From contig JAICMS010000004.1 in NCBI GenBank assembly GCA_025929075.1, positions 1 through 55,025 of the forward strand: a stretch of 55,025 nucleotides of DNA, read 5' to 3'. Below the pieces are notes generated by a model, which worked only from the letters and a program-made list of their open reading frames with translations, was not told the DNA's origin and searched no databases. The stretch comes from Propionibacteriales bacterium. GTDB lineage: Bacteria; Actinomycetota; Actinomycetes; Propionibacteriales; Nocardioidaceae. Positions 50,030 to 55,025 of the stretch are shown here, in pieces (the first letter of the stretch is position 1; every line of letters begins with the position of its first letter). The position numbers and the translations under genes are program-made.

Positions 50030-50986
50030 ATGAGCGACGTGCCAGGGCCGGCCCTGGCGACTCTTGCGCGCGAGCCCTTCTCGCGCAAGGGCTGGCTCTT
50101 CGAGCGCAAGCTCGACGGCATGCGTGTGCTCGCGACGCGGGAGGGCGACCGGGTCCGCCTGCGCAGCCGCAGCGGAGCGAGCGCCGATGCAAGCTTCCCG
50201 GAAGTGGCCGAGGCATTGACCGCCGAGCACACCCCGGACTTCGTGGTGGACGGGGAAGTGGTCGCCTTCCAAGGCCGGCAAACCAGTTTCGCCCGGCTGC
50301 AACCGCGGATGCACGTCAGCAACGCCGACAAGGCGCGACGCAGCGGTCTCGAGATCTACTACTACATCTTCGACCTGCTTCATCTCGACGGGCAGAGCAC
50401 TCGCGACCTGCCGCTTCGCGACCGCAAGCAGTTGTTGCGCGAGCTCTTCGACTGGCACGACCCACTGCGCTACACGACACATCGCAACAGCGACGGCAAG
50501 CGGTACTACACCTTGGCCTGCTCTCGTGGCTGGGAGGGAGTCATCGCCAAGAGAGCCGACGCTCCCTACCGGTCGGGCCGGACGACCGACTGGCTGAAGT
50601 TCAAATGTGAGCTGGGCCAGGAGTTCGTGATCGGTGGCTGGACCGACCCCCAGGGATCACGTGTCGGACTTGGTGCGCTGCTGCTCGGTTATTACCAGCG
50701 CGACGGCTCGCTTGCCTACGCGGGCAAGGTCGGCACCGGGTTCGACCGGGCGACGCTGCGCCGGATCGCCGGGCGGCTGAAGGGTATCGAGCGCTCGACG
50801 TCGCCATTCGACACCTCGACGATCCCCCGCAGGGCCGCTGCCAGCAATGGCGTGCACTGGGTGCAGCCGACCGAGGTCGGCGAGGTCAGGTTCACCGAGT
50901 GGACGCGCGATGGGCAGTTGCGCCATCCCCGGTTCCTCGGCCTCCGGGTCGACAAGGCGGCGAGGGACGTCGTACGCGAAGTCTGA
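50030..50986 (+). CDS. ATP-dependent DNA ligase
   Basis: A 318-residue nucleotidyl transferase with an OB-fold domain. Adenylation motif I is FERKLDGMR with the nucleophilic Lys near residue 30; motif III-like IYYYIFDLLHLDG, motif IV EGVIAKR and motif V WLKFKCE follow; the C-terminal OB-fold ends RFLGLRVDKAARDVV. Size matches LigD's ligase core or LigC-type proteins. The ATG at 50030 has a GGAGCGG just upstream. Paired head to head with the phosphoesterase gene. No Ku gene is in the window. Confidence 0.92.
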   Translation: MSDVPGPALATLAREPFSRKGWLFERKLDGMRVLATREGDRVRLRSRSGASADASFPEVAEALTAEHTPDFVVDGEVVAFQGRQTSFARLQPRMHVSNADKARRSGLEIYYYIFDLLHLDGQSTRDLPLRDRKQLLRELFDWHDPLRYTTHRNSDGKRYYTLACSRGWEGVIAKRADAPYRSGRTTDWLKFKCELGQEFVIGGWTDPQGSRVGLGALLLGYYQRDGSLAYAGKVGTGFDRATLRRIAGRLKGIERSTSPFDTSTIPRRAAASNGVHWVQPTEVGEVRFTEWTRDGQLRHPRFLGLRVDKAARDVVREV

Positions 50987-51022
50987 CCCCTCGGCGGACG
51001 AAGCGTGACCCTCGGCGGACGA
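50984..51022. repeat. Short direct repeat after the DNA ligase gene
   Basis: A 17-18-base unit, TGACC(C)CTCGGCGGACGA, occurs at 50984-51001 and 51006-51022, each beginning with TGA; the first TGA is the stop of the ligase gene. Probably a local slippage duplication. Confidence 0.6.
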
Positions 51023-51027
51023 GGGGG

Positions 51028-52944
51028 CTAGCGGTAGCGGCGGGCCAGGTTGGGGCGCGTCGACGGGCCGGGTTCCCACTCGGCGATCCAGGGACCGGTG
51101 CCTTCGGAGGCGTCGACGACACCGGCCTCGAGCCACCTGATGTCCCCGTCGAGCAACCTGTCGGTCAGCCGCCGGTCAGATGCGTCGGTGTTGTCCCACA
51201 GGGAGTCGAACAGCACCTTGACCCGCTGCCGGGCCTGGCGGCAGAACGCATCGGCCAGCCCGACGGCCGACTCGCCCGCAGCCCCCCCGCGCTCGTGCAG
51301 CATCTGGGCACGCACGCAGCTCGCAGCCATGGCATAGAGCTCGGCTCCGATGTCGACGATCCGCCCGAGGAACGCCTGCCGGTGCTCCAGCCCCGCCTGC
51401 CAGCGGCTCATCCCGTAGAACGTCTGGCGCGCGAGCCGGCGCGACGAGCGCTCGACGAAGCGCAGGTGAGTGGCCAGCGGTCCGAAGTCGCCGTACGACG
51501 ACGGGACGGTCCCCTTGCCGGCGACGAGCTTCGGCAGCCACTGGGCGTAGAAGCCGCTGGCCGCCACGGCCGCCTTCGCCTTCGCGCCGAGATCGGCATC
51601 TGGCGACGCCAGGTCTCCCGCTGCCGACAGATGCGCGTCGACCGCCTCGCGCGCGATGAGCAGCCGCATGATCTCCGACGAGCCCTCGAAGATGCGGTTT
51701 ATCCGCAGGTCGCGGAGCACCTGCTCGGCCGGCACCGCTCGCTCTCCCCGAGCTGCCAGAGAGTCCGCGGTCTCGTAGCCACGGCCGCCGCGAATCTGGA
51801 CGAGATCATCGGAAATCCGCCAGGCCATCTCGCTGCACCACAACTTCGCCAGCGCCGCCTCGATCCGGATGTCCTTCGTGCCGGCGTCGGCCAGCTCGGC
51901 GGAAAGGTCGAACACCGACTCCAGCGCGAACGCGGTAGCGGCCATGAACGCCAGCTTGCTGCCGACCGCCTCGTGCCGACCAACCGGCTGCCCCCACTGC
52001 ACCCGGGCCAGTGACCACTCGCGGCCGATCTTCAGGCACCACTTGCCCGCACCTGCGCAGAGCGCCGGGATCGACAGCCGACCTGCGTTGAGCGTCGTGA
52101 GGGCGATCTTGAGCCCCTGGCCCTCTTCCCCCAGCCGGTTCTCGGCGGGCACCTGCACGGCGGAGAAGCGGGTCACACCGTTCTCGATGCCCTTGAGGCC
52201 CATGAACGAGTTGCGGTTCTCCACCGTGATGCCCGGGGAGTCCGTCTCGACGACGAAGGCGGTGATGCCACCCCGCCCCCCTGCATGCGGCGGCACCGCA
52301 GCCATCACCACGACGAGCTCGGCGATGACCCCGTTCGTGGTCCACAGCTTCACGCCGTCGAGAACGTACGACGAGCCGTCGGCCACCGGCGTCGCGGTGG
52401 CTGCCAACCGAGCCGGGTCGGAGCCCACATCGGGCTCAGTCAGTAAGAAGGCGGTCACGGCGCCGGCGGCGCAGCGTGGCAGGAAGCGCCTCTTCTGCTC
52501 CTCAGTCCCGAACAGACGCACCGGCTCCGGCACGCCGATTGACTGGTGGGCCGACACCAGCGCGCCGATGGTGGGATGGACCGAGCCGAGCAGCATCAGC
52601 GCCCGGCCATATCCGGACGAGGAGAGCCCCAGGCCGCCGTACTCCCTCGGCACCTTCATGCCGAAGACGCCGAGCTCGGCCATTCCCTTGAGGTAGTCGT
52701 CGGGCACCTGCGCCTCGCGCTCGACAAGCCGACCGTCCATCGTGTGGCAGAAGCGCTCGAGCTCAGCGAGGAACTGGTCGGCGCGGGCGGCCTCGTCAGC
52801 GGGCGGCCGCGGGTAGGGATGGATCAGTGAGAGGTCGACCCGCCCGAGGTACAGGCCCTTGGCGAAGCTCGGTCTGGTCCACTCCGTCTCTCTGGCCTGC
52901 TCGGCCACCTCGCGTGACTGCCGGGCGCTGACCTCGGGGACCAT
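51028..52944 (-). CDS. Long-type acyl-CoA dehydrogenase (FadE family, about 640 residues)
   Basis: A 638-residue flavoenzyme, with a standard dehydrogenase core and an extra C-terminal helical domain as in very-long-chain enzymes. The core has FLLTEPDVGSDPARLAATATPV, KLWTTNG, the FMGLKGIENG segment, RGGRGYETADSL and the catalytic-type INRIFEGSSEIMRLL. The C-terminal 180 residues (LPKLVAGKG...) are helical and basic. I start at the ATG at 52944, which has GAGGTG six bases upstream; an ATG at 52986 is also open. The open frame further upstream overlaps the divergent gene and is not coding. Confidence 0.9.
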   Translation of the reverse strand: MVPEVSARQSREVAEQARETEWTRPSFAKGLYLGRVDLSLIHPYPRPPADEAARADQFLAELERFCHTMDGRLVEREAQVPDDYLKGMAELGVFGMKVPREYGGLGLSSSGYGRALMLLGSVHPTIGALVSAHQSIGVPEPVRLFGTEEQKRRFLPRCAAGAVTAFLLTEPDVGSDPARLAATATPVADGSSYVLDGVKLWTTNGVIAELVVVMAAVPPHAGGRGGITAFVVETDSPGITVENRNSFMGLKGIENGVTRFSAVQVPAENRLGEEGQGLKIALTTLNAGRLSIPALCAGAGKWCLKIGREWSLARVQWGQPVGRHEAVGSKLAFMAATAFALESVFDLSAELADAGTKDIRIEAALAKLWCSEMAWRISDDLVQIRGGRGYETADSLAARGERAVPAEQVLRDLRINRIFEGSSEIMRLLIAREAVDAHLSAAGDLASPDADLGAKAKAAVAASGFYAQWLPKLVAGKGTVPSSYGDFGPLATHLRFVERSSRRLARQTFYGMSRWQAGLEHRQAFLGRIVDIGAELYAMAASCVRAQMLHERGGAAGESAVGLADAFCRQARQRVKVLFDSLWDNTDASDRRLTDRLLDGDIRWLEAGVVDASEGTGPWIAEWEPGPSTRPNLARRYR

Positions 52945-53037
52945 CGACCACACCTCGTTTCGTCGGAGCCTTCCGACTCTCTCCATTGTTACCAAGAAGT
53001 AGTCGATTTCGAAGGCCGGGTGGCCACCGACCCTCAC

Positions 53038-53043
53038 TAGGAT
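53038..53043 (+). promoter_or_regulatory. -10 box of the DUF4129-MoxR operon (leaderless type)
   Basis: TAGGAT, 6 bases before the GTG at 53050, no ribosome site. Confidence 0.55.
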
Positions 53044-53049
53044 GTGCGC

Positions 53050-53751
53050 GTGGCCGGCCGGCGCGGGCTCATCCTCGGCGCGACAGCTGCGACGCTCGTC
53101 CTCGTCGCGGCCGTCGCCGCCGCCTCGCCCGTCCACATCTGGCACAGCGTCGGGTTCAGCACCCGGCCGCGGCCGCCGGCGGGCCTTCGACTCGGCCATG
53201 GCATTCGGGGCCATCAGCCGCAGGGTTTGTGGTCGATGCCGTCCTGGTTGGACGCGTTCGTCGTCGTCCTCCTCCTGCTGCTGGCCTTGTCCCTTGCGGC
53301 CCTGCTCGCCTACGGCTACTACGGCTGGCGGCGCTCCCGTAAGGAAAGCCGGCTGCTGCTGAGCGAGCCGGACCCCGATGCCCTCGAGGTGCCCGACCTG
53401 CCGGAGCGGCTCACCAAGACCACTGCGGACCAGTTGGCTGCCCTCTACCAAGGAGCGCCGCGCAACGCGATCGTCGAGTGTTGGCTCGCGCTCGAGACAG
53501 CGGCCGCCGATGTGGGTATCCCACGACGAGCGGCGGAGACGTCGGCCGAGTTCACCCGGAGGGTGCTGGGTCATTACGTCGTCGATGGCACCGCGATCGG
53601 GCAGTTGGCGGCGCTGTACCGAGAAGCACGGTTCTCTGAACACGAGCTCACCGAGACCCACCGCCGGACAGCGATCGGGGCGCTGGAGGCCCTGGACGCC
53701 GGTCTGCGTCGGCGCCTCGCCGTCGCGGACGCCGGAAACGTGAGTGGCTGA
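53050..53751 (+). CDS. DUF4129 domain protein with two membrane segments
   Basis: A 233-residue protein: a signal-anchor-like first segment (LILGATAATLVLVAAVAAA), an exported stretch, a second segment (AFVVVLLLLLALSLAALLAYG), then a cytoplasmic DUF4129 part with QGAPRNAIVECWLALETAAADVGIPRRAAETSAEFTRRVL and the final helical region. DUF4129 proteins usually sit beside MoxR ATPases and DUF58 proteins and may help assemble them. GTG at 53050; an in-frame GTG two codons earlier is inside the -10 spacing and unlikely. Confidence 0.88.
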   Translation: MAGRRGLILGATAATLVLVAAVAAASPVHIWHSVGFSTRPRPPAGLRLGHGIRGHQPQGLWSMPSWLDAFVVVLLLLLALSLAALLAYGYYGWRRSRKESRLLLSEPDPDALEVPDLPERLTKTTADQLAALYQGAPRNAIVECWLALETAAADVGIPRRAAETSAEFTRRVLGHYVVDGTAIGQLAALYREARFSEHELTETHRRTAIGALEALDAGLRRRLAVADAGNVSG

Positions 53752-54237
53752 CATGTGGGCGGCGTGGACGCACCGACTGCTGGCCACCGCCGGCGCATTC
53801 GCAGTGCTGTGGGCCTACGGCTGGCTGAGCGACCGGGAGCCTGAGCCAGCCCTGCTCGCCTTCGCGGTGGTGGCGCTTGCCGGTGTCGTCTGGCTGGCGC
53901 GCGACACCCTCGATCCCAGCCTCGGAGTGCAGTGGCAGATCAGTCCCCGCTTTGCGCCGAGTCGGCGCGGCTTCGACGCCCGGTTCTCTCGACTGGCGCA
54001 GGACCTGTCGGAGTCGAACGACCGAGAGGCCGTCGCGTTCGAGGTGCACTCGGTGCTTGCTCGAGTGGCCGAGGACCTGCTGCGCAGCAAGTACAACGTC
54101 GACCCCACAACTGACCCGCAGCATGCCCGCGAGATCCTTGGCGAGCCGCTCGCCGACTACCTGGCCAACCGGCCGCAGTACCCACGGCGTGGTTACGACC
54201 GACAGATCGGGCGACTGCTCGAACGATTGGAGTCGCT

Positions 54238-54241
<4 letters not shown>
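53744..54241 (+). CDS. Membrane protein of the MoxR operon, unknown
   Basis: A 165-residue protein with two hydrophobic segments near the N-terminus (LLATAGAFAVLWAYGWL and ALLAFAVVALAGVVWLA), then a soluble region ending YDRQIGRLLERLESL. I do not recognise a named family; its place between DUF4129 and MoxR suggests a partner of that system. Start uncertain: GTG at 53744 overlaps the DUF4129 stop, ATG at 53753 follows it. The stop overlaps the MoxR start by three bases. Confidence 0.75.

Positions 54242-55025
<784 letters not shown>

Noticed and set aside
52945-53787. Upstream extension of the long acyl-CoA dehydrogenase frame
   Set aside because: It runs over the DUF4129 gene and its promoter with no homology; the ribosome site supports the start at 52944.

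Overview
The window is high-GC, gene-dense chromosomal DNA from an actinobacterium. Supporting signs are the mycothiol gene mshC with its usual actinobacterial neighbours, an F420-type luciferase-like oxidoreductase, GTG and TTG starts, and many promoters whose -10 box lies 6-7 bases before the start codon (leaderless genes). The order RecB-like nuclease, metH, PAC2, mshC, phosphatase, M20 peptidase resembles the equivalent mycobacterial region, but the genus cannot be fixed from sequence alone.

Layout. 1-6390: the end of a RecB-like nuclease and a five-gene Opp/Dpp-type peptide ABC importer on the minus strand, with a strong hairpin between the binding-protein gene and the permease genes. 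6391-19500: housekeeping genes, namely metH, PAC2, the mshC / SCO1664 / DUF3090 / histidine-phosphatase block, corA, an LLM oxidoreductase, an aldo/keto reductase, a GH15 trehalase-like enzyme and DUF5703. 19526-24372: an M20 peptidase with a rho-independent terminator, tRNA-Leu(GAG), a broken vapC, a yefM-yoeB toxin-antitoxin pair with a recognisable operator, small stress-type proteins (DGPF, MmcQ/YjbR, two DUF664/DinB) and MarR. 24369-29734: a DHA2 drug exporter in an operon with MarR, the csoR-copZ-copA copper operon with its CsoR box, and an FMN-type oxidoreductase. 29728-34590: a tightly overlapping PAP2 / glycosyltransferase / flippase-like membrane operon, a 51-residue membrane protein, and rhodanese plus SufE.

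34580-46772 is the most interesting part. A spermidine/putrescine-type ABC importer (potD, potB, potC on one strand, potA on the other) is interleaved with a Rieske oxygenase, a class-III aminotransferase, an ADP-forming acyl-CoA synthetase, an FAD amine oxidoreductase, an acyl-CoA dehydrogenase and a TetR regulator with a BetI-like look. The same 16-bp palindrome (GACTGA-N4-TCAGTC) lies in three promoter regions of this block, in each case overlapping a TAGACT -10 box. I read this as one TetR-controlled regulon for uptake and breakdown of an amine, betaine or omega-amino acid. The substrate is unknown and I do not recognise it as a described system.

46788-55025: a frameshifted DUF222/HNH (13E12-type) pseudogene, DUF6295, a dienelactone hydrolase, acylphosphatase, a stand-alone LigD-type 3'-phosphoesterase divergent from a stand-alone ATP-dependent DNA ligase, a long acyl-CoA dehydrogenase, and the start of a DUF4129 / membrane protein / MoxR operon that runs off the window. 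No gap longer than 300 bases lacks a feature, and I saw no CRISPR array, complete insertion sequence, rRNA or prophage.
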